NCBI RefSeq assembly: GCF_019249215.1 | Contig: NZ_JAESDI010000001.1 | Location: 218,728-282,727 of the forward strand | Length of the DNA: 64,000 bases | Source: Alteromonas lipotrueae | GTDB taxonomy: Bacteria > Pseudomonadota > Gammaproteobacteria > Enterobacterales > Alteromonadaceae | Direction of reading: 5' to 3' | Shown here: positions 28,098 to 36,683 of the stretch, piece after piece | Layout: the number at the start of each line of letters is the position of its first letter | How positions within the stretch are numbered: position 1 is the first letter of the stretch | Made by a program: the position numbers and the translations under genes | The notes under the pieces: model-generated | Told to the model about the DNA's origin: nothing | Seen by the model: only the letters and a program-made list of their open reading frames with translations | Database searches by the model: none

Positions 28098-30714
28098 GTA
28101 AATTAGGCCCCAACCATTTCTCAGCTTCTTCCAGTGTCCAACCTTTGCGCGTGGCATAGTCTTCCACTTGGTCTTTTTGTATTTTAGCCACGGCAAAGTA
28201 TTTACTTTGAGGGTGGGAGAAATACCAACCCGACACCGCCGCACCTGGCCACATGGCGTAGCTTTCGGTTAGTTTCATGCCGGTGTGTTGTTCCGCTGAT
28301 AATAAATCCCAGATAAGCTGCTTCTCGGTATGCTCTGGGCACGCGGCATAACCTGGCGCAGGGCGAATACCTTGGTACTTTTCACGAATAAGATCGTCAT
28401 TGGTTAAGTTTTCACTCTCGGCATAGCCCCAATACACTTTACGCACTTGTTCGTGTAAGTATTCGGCAAATGCTTCGGCTAACCTATCAGCCACGGCTTT
28501 CACCATAATACCGTTGTAGTCATCACCTGCCTTAATAAAACTATCGGCAAGTTCATCTTCGCCTATTCCGCCAGTCACGGCAAAGGCACCAATATAGTCG
28601 TTGATGCCTGATGATTTCTCGGCAACGTAATCAGCCAAACAATAGTTAGCAAATTTATCTTTCAACGTTTGTTGACGAAGATGATGCGCTACACCTTGCA
28701 CTTCTGAGCGCGACTCATCGGTATACACTTCAATATCATCATCTACGCGGTTGGCATGAAACAGGCCGATAACCCCTTTAGCGGCTAAAGAATTGTTAGC
28801 TATAATGTTATCTAGCATCTCGTTTGCATCGGCGAATAAAGATCTTGCTTCTTCCCCGACCACTTCATCTTCTAAAATTCGTGGGTATTTACCAGCCAAA
28901 GACCAAGTTAGGAAGAAGGGTGTCCAGTCGATATACGGACGCAGCGTAGCGATATCTACATCCACTGGCGTTACGCCTAATTTTTTAGGGGTTACCGGTG
29001 CTTCTGTAAAATCTGGCGCGAAGGCATTAGCTCGCGCTTGCGCTAAGGTCACAGGCTTACTTCGAGGCTTCTTACGAGCATGCTGGTCGCGTACTTTGTC
29101 GTATTCTTTTGCCAGTTCTTCGGCGTAAATATCCCGAGAACCTCGGTTGAGCAGCTTTTGGCATACGCCAACGGCGCGACTCGCATTGGGAACATACACT
29201 ACAGGTGCATGGTAATTTTGCTCAATTTTCACCGCGGTATGTGCTTTAGATGTGGTTGCACCGCCGATTAGTAGCGGTAAGTCGAAGCCTTGGCGCTCCA
29301 TCTCTTTTGCCACATGCACCATTTCATCAAGTGAAGGCGTAATAAGACCAGAAAGGCCTATCATGTCTACGTTTTCATCTTTTGCCACTTGCAAGATAGT
29401 GGCGGCGGGAACCATCACCCCAAGATCAATCACTTCAAAGTTATTACATTGCAGCACAACGCCTACAATGTTTTTACCAATGTCGTGTACGTCACCTTTC
29501 ACGGTGGCAAGCAATATTTTGCCATTGCTCTTAGTACCATCGGATTTTTCGGCTTCAATGTAAGGCTGTAAATGAGCCACGGCTTTTTTCATTACCCGCG
29601 CCGATTTCACAACTTGAGGCAAGAACATTTTGCCTTCACCAAACAAGTCGCCAACAATGTTCATGCCGTCCATCAACGGCCCTTCAATTACATGCAGCGG
29701 GCGCTCAGCTTGTAACCGGGCTTCTTCAGTATCATCGATGATGTAATCGGTAATGCCTTTAACAAGCGCATGGGCCAAACGCTTACTGACGTCTTGCTCT
29801 CGCCAGCTTAAATCTTCTTTTGCCGCTGCTTTGCCGTCGCCTTGATAGTTAGGGGCGATATCGAGCAAGCGTTCAGTAGAGTCACTACGGCGGTTAAGAA
29901 TGACATCTTCTACCGCTTCGCGAAGCTCCTTTGGTATTTCATCATAAACTTCAAGCTGCCCCGCATTCACAATAGCCATATCCATACCAGCACGAATGGC
30001 GTGATACAAAAACACCGAGTGCATCGCTTCGCGTACAGGGTTGTTACCTCTAAACGAGAACGATATATTAGAAAGCCCCCCCGAGATATGCGCATAAGGG
30101 CAAAGCTCGCGAATTTTTCGAGTTGCTTCTATAAAGTCTACGGCGTAGTTATCGTGCTCTTCTATACCCGTTGCTACCGCAAAGATATTCGGGTCAAAGA
30201 TAATGTCTTCTGGCGGAAAGCCGATAGATTCTGTCAGTAATTTATAACTGCGCTGACAAATCTCAACTTTTCGAGCTTGCGTATCGGCCTGCCCAGTTTC
30301 ATCAAATGCCATGACTACCGTGGCAGCACCATAACGTTTGATTTTTTGTGCTTGGGCAAGAAAGCTTTCTTCGCCTTCTTTAAGGCTGATTGAGTTTACA
30401 ATCGCCTTGCCTTGCACGCATTTTAGCCCCGCTTCAATCACTTCCCATTTTGATGAGTCAATCATAATAGGAACCCGACTGATATCAGGCTCTGAAGCAA
30501 TCAGGTTTAAAAAGGTGACCATGGCCTGCTTGGAATCAAGCATGGCCTCGTCCATATTGATATCGATAATTTGCGCGCCGCTTTCCACTTGCTGGCGGGC
30601 AACATCAAGAGCCGTTTCATAATCACCCTCTAGAATAAGGCGTTTGAAACGTGCTGAACCGGTAACGTTAGTACGTTCACCAATATTAATAAATGTAGAA
30701 AATTGTGCGCTCAC
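28090..30714 (-). CDS. metH: Methionine synthase MetH, distal part (folate, cobalamin and activation domains)
   Basis: An 874-residue protein equal to E. coli MetH from about residue 355 to the end. The pterin-binding domain comes first (about 1-260; [17 protein letters not shown]). Next are the cobalamin cap and Rossmann domains (about 300-545), with DVHDIG at 408-413 where His410 is the cobalt-binding histidine. Last is the SAM-dependent activation domain (about 560-874) with [15 protein letters not shown]. The GTG start at 30714 is preceded by AGGAGG, which overlaps the stop of the proximal gene. The frame differs from that gene, so this is a true two-gene arrangement, not a stop within one gene. 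Confidence 0.95.
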   Translation of the reverse strand: MSAQFSTFINIGERTNVTGSARFKRLILEGDYETALDVARQQVESGAQIIDINMDEAMLDSKQAMVTFLNLIASEPDISRVPIMIDSSKWEVIEAGLKCVQGKAIVNSISLKEGEESFLAQAQKIKRYGAATVVMAFDETGQADTQARKVEICQRSYKLLTESIGFPPEDIIFDPNIFAVATGIEEHDNYAVDFIEATRKIRELCPYAHISGGLSNISFSFRGNNPVREAMHSVFLYHAIRAGMDMAIVNAGQLEVYDEIPKELREAVEDVILNRRSDSTERLLDIAPNYQGDGKAAAKEDLSWREQDVSKRLAHALVKGITDYIIDDTEEARLQAERPLHVIEGPLMDGMNIVGDLFGEGKMFLPQVVKSARVMKKAVAHLQPYIEAEKSDGTKSNGKILLATVKGDVHDIGKNIVGVVLQCNNFEVIDLGVMVPAATILQVAKDENVDMIGLSGLITPSLDEMVHVAKEMERQGFDLPLLIGGATTSKAHTAVKIEQNYHAPVVYVPNASRAVGVCQKLLNRGSRDIYAEELAKEYDKVRDQHARKKPRSKPVTLAQARANAFAPDFTEAPVTPKKLGVTPVDVDIATLRPYIDWTPFFLTWSLAGKYPRILEDEVVGEEARSLFADANEMLDNIIANNSLAAKGVIGLFHANRVDDDIEVYTDESRSEVQGVAHHLRQQTLKDKFANYCLADYVAEKSSGINDYIGAFAVTGGIGEDELADSFIKAGDDYNGIMVKAVADRLAEAFAEYLHEQVRKVYWGYAESENLTNDDLIREKYQGIRPAPGYAACPEHTEKQLIWDLLSAEQHTGMKLTESYAMWPGAAVSGWYFSHPQSKYFAVAKIQKDQVEDYATRKGWTLEEAEKWLGPNLHD

Positions 30715-30722
30715 GCTGCCTC

Positions 30723-31790
30723 CTAATGTACAAACGGCTCAAGGCCAGACAAACGCATTTTGGGTTCGAACTTAGGGACCTTTCTTGGTGCTATGCTGCT
30801 TACCGCCTCGGCAATAGCACGAATATGTTCTGGCGTACTGCCACAGCAGCCGCCCACAATATTCACTAAACCTGACGCTGCCCACTCTTTGATATGCTCG
30901 GCCATTTCAGGCGCTTCTAAGTCATATTCGCCAAACTCGTTGGGTAAACCCGCATTGGGGTGAGCAGAGACAAGGCACTCGCTAATAGTTGAGACTTCTT
31001 CGACATACTGGCGTAACAAGTCAGGCCCCAAAGCGCAATTCAAGCCAAACGAAAACGGGCTAATGTGGCGCATTGAATAATAAAAGGCTTCAGAGGTTTG
31101 CCCCGAAAGCGTTCTGCCTGAGGCATCGGTAATGGTGCCTGAAATCATCACTGGCAAATACTTACCTAGTTTTTCGAACACGGTTTCCACGGCGAAAGCT
31201 GCCGCTTTAGCATTTAGCGTATCGAAAATGGTTTCAAGCATAATCAAATCTACGCCGCCTTCGATTAGCGCTTCGGTAGACTCTGTGTAAGCTTCTACTA
31301 AGGCGTCGAACGTCACGTTGCGCTTACCTGGGTCGTTAACATCAGGAGAGATAGACGCAGTACGATTCGTTGGACCTAATACACCGGCAACAAATCTTGG
31401 TTTATCAGGGGTTTTCGCTGTGAACTCATCAGCCGCTTTTCTGGCTAATTTGGCGGCAGCAATGTTGATATCTCGGGACTGCGCTTCCATGTCGTAATCC
31501 GCCATGGCTATTGTGGTGGCGTTAAAAGTGTTGGTCTCAACGATATCAGCGCCAGCTTCAAAGTAATCGCAATGAATTTGGTAGATAATATCTGGCTGTG
31601 TGATGGCCAAAAGGTCGTTATTGCCTTTTACATCACAATGCCAATCGGCAAACTGGGTGCCGCGATAATCTTCCTCTTCCAGCTTATGCTGCTGGATCAT
31701 GGTACCCATCGCACCATCTAATACAAGAATACGTTGTTGAGCAGCGCTTAGCAGTGTTGCTTGCGCGCTAGAATCTGGATGTTGACTCAC
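30723..31790 (-). CDS. metH: Methionine synthase MetH, proximal part (homocysteine domain)
   Basis: A 355-residue homocysteine S-methyltransferase domain protein, equal to the first module of E. coli MetH. Zinc ligands are Cys252 (GLNCALG) and Cys315/Cys316 (GGCCGSTP). The opening [13 protein letters not shown] is typical. It ends at the module boundary and the folate/cobalamin part follows eight bases later as a separate gene. Both are needed for methyl transfer from methyltetrahydrofolate to homocysteine, so the two products presumably associate. It could in principle act alone with another methyl donor. Confidence 0.93.
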   Translation of the reverse strand: MSQHPDSSAQATLLSAAQQRILVLDGAMGTMIQQHKLEEEDYRGTQFADWHCDVKGNNDLLAITQPDIIYQIHCDYFEAGADIVETNTFNATTIAMADYDMEAQSRDINIAAAKLARKAADEFTAKTPDKPRFVAGVLGPTNRTASISPDVNDPGKRNVTFDALVEAYTESTEALIEGGVDLIMLETIFDTLNAKAAAFAVETVFEKLGKYLPVMISGTITDASGRTLSGQTSEAFYYSMRHISPFSFGLNCALGPDLLRQYVEEVSTISECLVSAHPNAGLPNEFGEYDLEAPEMAEHIKEWAASGLVNIVGGCCGSTPEHIRAIAEAVSSIAPRKVPKFEPKMRLSGLEPFVH

Positions 31791-31793
31791 GCG

Positions 31794-32732
31794 TCACCTC
31801 TTTGGCTGTGATTTTTCAGCTAACTGATTTAAGTCATACGGCGTTGTTTGGTAAACATAGTAGTTTAACCAGTTTGTGAAGAACAGACTCCCGTGGGAGC
31901 GCCACCTGACGATGGGTGGCTTGGTCGGATCGTTATCCGAAAAATAATTTTTTGGTATGGCGGGTGACTGCCCAGCTTTAACATCCCTGAAATATTCATC
32001 TCCAAGGGTATCAGCATCATATTCTGGATGGCCCGTAACAAACACCATGCGCTTATCTTCTGAAGCAACAATATAAGCGCCTACTTCTTCAGACTCTGCC
32101 ACCACATGTAACCCATCTACACTATTATAATTCGTGGTATCAATATGACCATACCGGGAATGAGGCGCATAGAATACCGGGTCGAAGCCACGCAATAATT
32201 CATTATGAGGGTCATTTACTTTATGCTCAAACACGCCAGAAAACTTTTCTTTGCGCAGCGTGCGGGTAAAGTTATAGAAGTGGTACATGGCAGCATGTGC
32301 AGCCCAACATAAATATAGCGTTGAGTTAACGTGACGCTGTGCCCATTCTAAAATGGTGGTCATGGTATCCCAGTACTTTACGTCTTCGTATTTTAGCAAA
32401 GCTAGAGGTGCGCCAGTCACGATAAGTCCATCGTATTTTTTGTCTGCCACTTGCGAAAAGTCGTGGTAGAAAGCATCCATGTGAGACTGAGGTGTATTTT
32501 TGGGCGCCTGATTATCGATACGAATAAAGTCCACATCAATTTGAAGTGGCGTGTTAGAAAGTAATCTCAACAGCTGTACTTCAGTCTCAATTTTATTAGG
32601 CATCAAATTTAAGATACCCACTTTAAGAGGACGTATATCCTGATTCGCCGCCCTATTGCTCTCCATGGTGAATATATTTTCGCCCAATAACACATTCTGC
32701 GCAGGCAGTTGTTCTGGTATACGAATTGGCAT
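31794..32732 (-). CDS. metA: MetA, homoserine O-acyltransferase
   Basis: A 312-residue protein aligning without gaps to the start of E. coli MetA. The acyl-accepting Cys142 (YLCWAAH), His235 and Glu237 (VTGHPEYD) are present. It makes the acyl-homoserine precursor of methionine. Residue 111, linked in the family to acyl-CoA choice (Gly succinyl, Glu acetyl), is Ala here; Lys47 and the rest of the region look E. coli-like. It starts three bases upstream of the metH proximal gene and follows MetJ boxes. Confidence 0.95.
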   Translation of the reverse strand: MPIRIPEQLPAQNVLLGENIFTMESNRAANQDIRPLKVGILNLMPNKIETEVQLLRLLSNTPLQIDVDFIRIDNQAPKNTPQSHMDAFYHDFSQVADKKYDGLIVTGAPLALLKYEDVKYWDTMTTILEWAQRHVNSTLYLCWAAHAAMYHFYNFTRTLRKEKFSGVFEHKVNDPHNELLRGFDPVFYAPHSRYGHIDTTNYNSVDGLHVVAESEEVGAYIVASEDKRMVFVTGHPEYDADTLGDEYFRDVKAGQSPAIPKNYFSDNDPTKPPIVRWRSHGSLFFTNWLNYYVYQTTPYDLNQLAEKSQPKR

Positions 32733-32789
32733 AGAAGGCTCCAGTCATAAATTACTATGACTGTATTGTGGCAATTACCACACAGATGT

Positions 32790-32821
32790 CAACATCTTTA
32801 CGTCTAGACGTCTAAACGTGC
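32790..32821. promoter_or_regulatory. MetJ operator (tandem met boxes)
   Basis: Four adjoining 8-bp units resemble the met box AGACGTCT: CAACATCT (32790-32797), TTACGTCT, AGACGTCT (32806-32813, a perfect match) and AAACGTGC (32814-32821). Tandem boxes are how MetJ with SAM binds cooperatively. The site is 58 bp upstream of metA, over its likely promoter, so the whole metA-metH-DUF938 operon should be repressed when SAM is plentiful. Confidence 0.88.
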
Positions 32822-32832
32822 GTTTGAGTGTA

Positions 32833-33273
32833 TTATTGGGAAGGGGATTGTTTGTGTACCATAAACAACATTTCTGCTTCGGCACGGGGAATATCACAGG
32901 CTTCCATCACTTCTTCGATACTTGCGCCTTGCTTTACTAACTCGGCCGCTCGCTGATAGAGCCTCAAAGAGGGGTCTTGGAGTTTTAGTTCGCGGATCTG
33001 ATTTTCGAAATCATCTTGCTTAGCTTGAAGGGCTTGCAGATGGCGAGTAACCACTAAGCTTCTGGTTTGCGCTTCGTTTTGTTGATGACCAAAATTTCGA
33101 ATCTGGGTATCCATATCGTCGGTACGACGAGTTACAAGGTCTTGAAGTTCAACTATCGCCGCATGGTTTTTTCGCTCTTTTAACGTCAACCATATCGCAA
33201 AAATACCAAGCACTATTACAAGTGCAAGCAATAGTAGTTCGTTGACTGTTGGAGCAATAAACTGCAGATCCAT
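32833..33273 (-). CDS. DUF2802 membrane-anchored coiled-coil protein
   Basis: A 146-residue protein with one N-terminal membrane helix (about 11-30), a coiled coil (about 33-95) and a C-terminal helical DUF2802 domain with YQRAAELVKQGASIEEVMEACDIPRAEAEML in part (about 104-134). The function is unknown. Relatives are commonly found right after cheW in polar flagellar clusters, as here. A terminator lies between it and cheW, so it may be transcribed by read-through or its own promoter. Confidence 0.85.
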   Translation of the reverse strand: MDLQFIAPTVNELLLLALVIVLGIFAIWLTLKERKNHAAIVELQDLVTRRTDDMDTQIRNFGHQQNEAQTRSLVVTRHLQALQAKQDDFENQIRELKLQDPSLRLYQRAAELVKQGASIEEVMEACDIPRAEAEMLFMVHKQSPSQ

Positions 33274-33314
33274 ATGCGAAGATGCCTTAATTCGTACCTA
33301 TATAAACCGGAAAT

Positions 33315-33344
33315 AAAAAAGGCAGATAACCCAGTTACCTGCCC
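33315..33344 (-). terminator. Terminator after cheW
   Basis: On the minus strand GGGCAGGTAAC-TGG-GTTATCTGCC is followed by TTTTTT. It marks the end of the long flhA-to-cheW transcript, upstream of the DUF2802 gene. Confidence 0.88.
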
Positions 33345-33362
33345 TTTAGACGTGTAGGCTGA

Positions 33363-33854
33363 CTAAATTGAACTTAGTTCATCCCACTCTTCGTCACTTA
33401 AGAGTTTGTTTAAATCAACTAGGATGAGAAGCTCACCGTCTCGGTTGCTTACCCCTTGGATAAACTTAGCACTTTCTTCAGTACCCACGTTTGGCGCACT
33501 ATCAATTTCAGACGAGCGAAGGTAAACCACTTCAGCCACGCTATCAACAAGTATACCCACGACTTGTTCATCAGATTCGATGATAACAATACGGGTATTA
33601 TCTGTTATTTCTGTTGGTGGTAACCCAAAACGTGCACGTGTATCAATGACCGTAACAACATTACCACGTAGGTTAATAATACCTAGTACGTAGTCAGGTG
33701 CGCCGGGTACAGGTGCAATTTCAGTGTAACGTAATACTTCTTGCACTTGCATTACGTTAATACCGTATGTTTCTTCACCTAAGCGGTATGTCACCCATTG
33801 AAGGACTTCATCATTACTATCGGTGGTATTACTGTTCGTTCTTTCGTCGCTCAT
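33363..33854 (-). CDS. cheW: CheW, chemotaxis coupling protein
   Basis: A 163-residue single CheW domain (VTYRLGEETYGINVMQVQEV, APDYVLGIINLRGNVVTVID). It links chemoreceptors to CheA at the membrane. I start at 33854 (MSDERTNSN) rather than at a codon five residues upstream. The gene overlaps the end of parP by 26 bases in another frame, implying translational coupling. Confidence 0.95.
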   Translation of the reverse strand: MSDERTNSNTTDSNDEVLQWVTYRLGEETYGINVMQVQEVLRYTEIAPVPGAPDYVLGIINLRGNVVTVIDTRARFGLPPTEITDNTRIVIIESDEQVVGILVDSVAEVVYLRSSEIDSAPNVGTEESAKFIQGVSNRDGELLILVDLNKLLSDEEWDELSSI

Positions 33855-34680
33855 GAACCTGGCTCCCAATACTCGGCGTCTGGTCGTTACTGCCTAAGCC
33901 TTTGTTAAGCATAGATATTAATTCGTTAACGTCAATTAACGCGCACATTTTCTCTTTAACCATCCCTGCTAACCAGGGACGCTTACCGGTAGACTCACGC
34001 CATTTGACGTCAGCTTTTGCCAAGGTGACCGTGTTGACCAGTTTCTCGCTGGCCAATCCCCACGAACTATCCCCTAACATAATAAGATATCGGTAGTTCA
34101 ATGACTCTGCGAGACGCTCATCATACTTTTCTGGCATGACCCACCTTGCAGAATCTACAACGCTAAGCTTTTCTTCGCGATGTATCATCACCCCCATAAA
34201 CCAATCTGGTTTCCCAAATAAAGGGCCTATCTTTTCAATTTGATGTATACCACCTAGGGTGGTTAATGGCACCGCTAACGTTAGCCCTGCCACTTCAAAA
34301 AATAATGCCTGAAAATTATTTTCAAGGCTGTCGACCAACAATTCTTTTTCTTCTGATTGCCCCTCTTCTGAGGAGGCATTGACTGACTCTGCAGTCTCAT
34401 TATCTATTTCATTGTAGTCGCTTTTTTCGTATTGCGTAGTTTCTTCGACATCTTTGCCTGTGCTAGATGACACTGCTTCTATGATGGCTTCTTCAACCAC
34501 TATTTGTTCAGTGGTAGGTGCTTCATCAATCGTTGCCTCTTCGGCTAACGTTTGCACTGCCTGCTCAAGCAATTTTGCCGTTCGCGCAGTAACGTCTGCC
34601 GGATCATCTGGCTCTTTTAATAGGCTATCGAGATAAGCCTCTACAACGTCTTCCCGTGCAAAAGGTCCTTGATTGCTCAT
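33829..34680 (-). CDS. parP: ParP-like protein with C-terminal CheW-like domain
   Basis: A 283-residue protein. The N-terminal half (about 1-120) is acidic and low in complexity, and the C-terminal half (about 125-265) is a CheW-like domain (NFQALFFEVAGLTLAVPLTT, WFMGVMIHREEKLSVVDSAR). Gene order parC-parP-cheW is that of Vibrio polar chemotaxis clusters. There ParP ties the chemosensory array to ParC at the pole and binds CheA and receptors. The assignment rests on position plus architecture. Confidence 0.85.
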   Translation of the reverse strand: MSNQGPFAREDVVEAYLDSLLKEPDDPADVTARTAKLLEQAVQTLAEEATIDEAPTTEQIVVEEAIIEAVSSSTGKDVEETTQYEKSDYNEIDNETAESVNASSEEGQSEEKELLVDSLENNFQALFFEVAGLTLAVPLTTLGGIHQIEKIGPLFGKPDWFMGVMIHREEKLSVVDSARWVMPEKYDERLAESLNYRYLIMLGDSSWGLASEKLVNTVTLAKADVKWRESTGKRPWLAGMVKEKMCALIDVNELISMLNKGLGSNDQTPSIGSQVHERRKNEQ

Positions 34681-34686
34681 CTAACT

Positions 34687-35451
34687 TTACTTCTCCAAAA
34701 CCTCAAGTAACTTGCTGTAAGCCGTTACCCCTCGGGTTTTCGGGTATGCTGCGGAAATTGGCAACTGTACTAAACTCGCATCTCTAAAATGCGTATCTAC
34801 GGGAATTACACCTTGCCAAACCCGCTCTCCATAATCGCTCATTAAACGCTTTCTTGATTCAAGTGCTGCGTTAGTGCGTTTGTCGAACATAGTAGGAATA
34901 ATTACAGTGTCAAAAGACTTTTGCAGAGAGCGCCCCATTATTTCCATGGTGCGTATCATTCTATCTAAGCCTTTCAGCGCCAAATACTCTGTTTGTGTCG
35001 GCACTATCACTTTGTTACATGCTGCCAATGCGTTGACCATAAGTACACCAAGTACTGGCGGGCAATCAATAATGACGACATCAAATTCATTCTCTACTTT
35101 GGCCAGCGCTTTTTTCAGCACTAAGCCCATTCCTTGTTCGCTTCCCATTGTTCTGTCTAATGTGGCTAATGCCATGGTAGCGGGCAAAACGTACAAATTA
35201 TCTAGCTTAGTTGGACACAAACAGTCCATGACCATATCGGCAGTGATGTCAGAAGACTTAATAAAAATGTCGTAGACAGATTGACTCAGCAACTCTGCAT
35301 CTATGCCGAAATAATAACTCAATGAGGCGTGGGGATCGGTATCAACCATCAATACTCGCTTCCCGCGCTGAGCTAACAAACCACCTAAGGTTACTGTCGT
35401 TGTTGTTTTACCAACTCCGCCTTTCTGGTTTGCAACTGTCCACACCTTCAT
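34687..35451 (-). CDS. parC: ParC-like ParA/MinD-family ATPase
   Basis: A 254-residue Walker-type ATPase with deviant P-loop QKGGVGKTT (8-16 from MKVWTVANQ), VDTDPHASLSYYFGID and VVIIDCPPVLG. It resembles chromosome-partitioning ParA/Soj, but its place between cheB and parP marks it as the polar chemotaxis ParC that positions arrays at the flagellated pole. I start at 35451, the P-loop-proximal ATG with GGGA upstream, not the codon 14 residues earlier. Confidence 0.87.
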   Translation of the reverse strand: MKVWTVANQKGGVGKTTTTVTLGGLLAQRGKRVLMVDTDPHASLSYYFGIDAELLSQSVYDIFIKSSDITADMVMDCLCPTKLDNLYVLPATMALATLDRTMGSEQGMGLVLKKALAKVENEFDVVIIDCPPVLGVLMVNALAACNKVIVPTQTEYLALKGLDRMIRTMEIMGRSLQKSFDTVIIPTMFDKRTNAALESRKRLMSDYGERVWQGVIPVDTHFRDASLVQLPISAAYPKTRGVTAYSKLLEVLEK

Positions 35452-35522
35452 CGTTTTAATTCCCAGCTTATATTTACTTGGGTTGTTGTTCATTCAAAGA
35501 CAGCACTAACGCTGCATTTGAG

Positions 35523-36653
35523 CTATCTCATTTCGGTTAGAATACAGCTGCTCATGTCATCTATATCTATACTATTAACCGATATGTTTGCAGCAGCTAC
35601 CGCTTGAGGCATGCCATAAACAACACATGAATCCTGATCTTGAGCCCAAATGGTAGCGCCGTTATCTTTCATCGAACGGCAGCCTTCTCGTCCATCAGCG
35701 CCCATGCCAGTTAAAATAATACCCAATAAATCGCCACCATAAGCTTTGGCTAGCGAACCGAAGGTTAAATCAACACTCGGCTTATAATTGATTTTATCAG
35801 ACGGGTTAGCGTCGGTAATTACTACTTTCTTATGAGAGCCGGAACCCTCTATCAACATTTGTTTGCCACCGGGGGCTAAATAAGCACACCCTGGTTTTAA
35901 TATGTCGCCATGTTCAGCTTCTTTAACCCTAATGTCGCAATGAGAATTAAGCCGCTGTGCAAATGCGTTAGTAAAGGTACCGGGCATATGTTGTACCAGT
36001 ACAATTGGATAAGGAAAGTCTGATGGCAGTGATACCAATATCTTCTGCAATGCCACTGGACCACCCGTAGATGCACCAATTGCTAAACACTTATACCTTT
36101 TACCAGAAGCCTTAATCGAGGAAACTGTGGGCTGCCTCGTGGCATCTTTCCTTCCGCTAAGTAGACTAGAACTTTTGAAAAACGCTTGTTTTGGCGCGTT
36201 ATCAGGGAACTTTCTACTTTCAATACGCTTTAATACAGGGCGTTTTATGCCGACACCACGCCGTGCAATCAATCTCACTTTTGTACAGAGCAGTCGTGCT
36301 GCATCTTTACGGTCTTGGGCGATATCTTCGAATTTCTTTGGCAGAAAATCTAATGCACCGGCTTCTAACGCATCTAGCGTTGCTTGCGCACCATGGTGCG
36401 TAAGAGACGAAAACATCAAAATAGGCACCGGCCGTTTTTCCATAATGGCTTTTACCGCCGAAATACCATCCATTATCGGCATTTCCACATCCATTGTAAC
36501 TACATCAGGTAGCAGTGTATCTATTTTGTCTAGAGCATCTTGCCCGTTACGAGCTTCACCAATAACTTCAAGTTCTCTATCATCGTCGAGAATTTCACGA
36601 ACTCGACGACGATAAAAAGTAGAATCGTCCACGACCAGGACTTTAAAGACCAT
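35523..36653 (-). CDS. cheB: CheB, receptor methylesterase/deamidase
   Basis: A 376-residue protein with an N-terminal receiver domain (about 1-120; Asp55 phosphoacceptor, Asp9/Asp10), a linker (about 125-185) and a CheB methylesterase domain with its catalytic triad in IGASTGGP, VQHMPGTF and TGMGADGREG. It removes receptor methyl groups during adaptation. No cheR is next to it in this window; its partner must lie elsewhere. Confidence 0.95.
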   Translation of the reverse strand: MVFKVLVVDDSTFYRRRVREILDDDRELEVIGEARNGQDALDKIDTLLPDVVTMDVEMPIMDGISAVKAIMEKRPVPILMFSSLTHHGAQATLDALEAGALDFLPKKFEDIAQDRKDAARLLCTKVRLIARRGVGIKRPVLKRIESRKFPDNAPKQAFFKSSSLLSGRKDATRQPTVSSIKASGKRYKCLAIGASTGGPVALQKILVSLPSDFPYPIVLVQHMPGTFTNAFAQRLNSHCDIRVKEAEHGDILKPGCAYLAPGGKQMLIEGSGSHKKVVITDANPSDKINYKPSVDLTFGSLAKAYGGDLLGIILTGMGADGREGCRSMKDNGATIWAQDQDSCVVYGMPQAVAAANISVNSIDIDDMSSCILTEMR

Positions 36654-36683
36654 GGATGTTAATTTCCTATCTGTTACGCCGTA

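Noticed and set aside
28098..28244. N-terminal extension of the DUF938 protein by 49 residues
   Set aside because: The extension lies wholly inside metH in another frame, is very basic, and does not resemble the family; the ATG at 28097 gives the usual length.
32733..32789. SAM or cobalamin riboswitch before metA-metH
   Set aside because: The leader is too short and shows none of the stem and box patterns; the tandem MetJ boxes explain regulation.
34687..35451. Chromosome or plasmid partition ParA
   Set aside because: No parB or replication gene nearby; its place between cheB and parP fits the chemotaxis ParC role.
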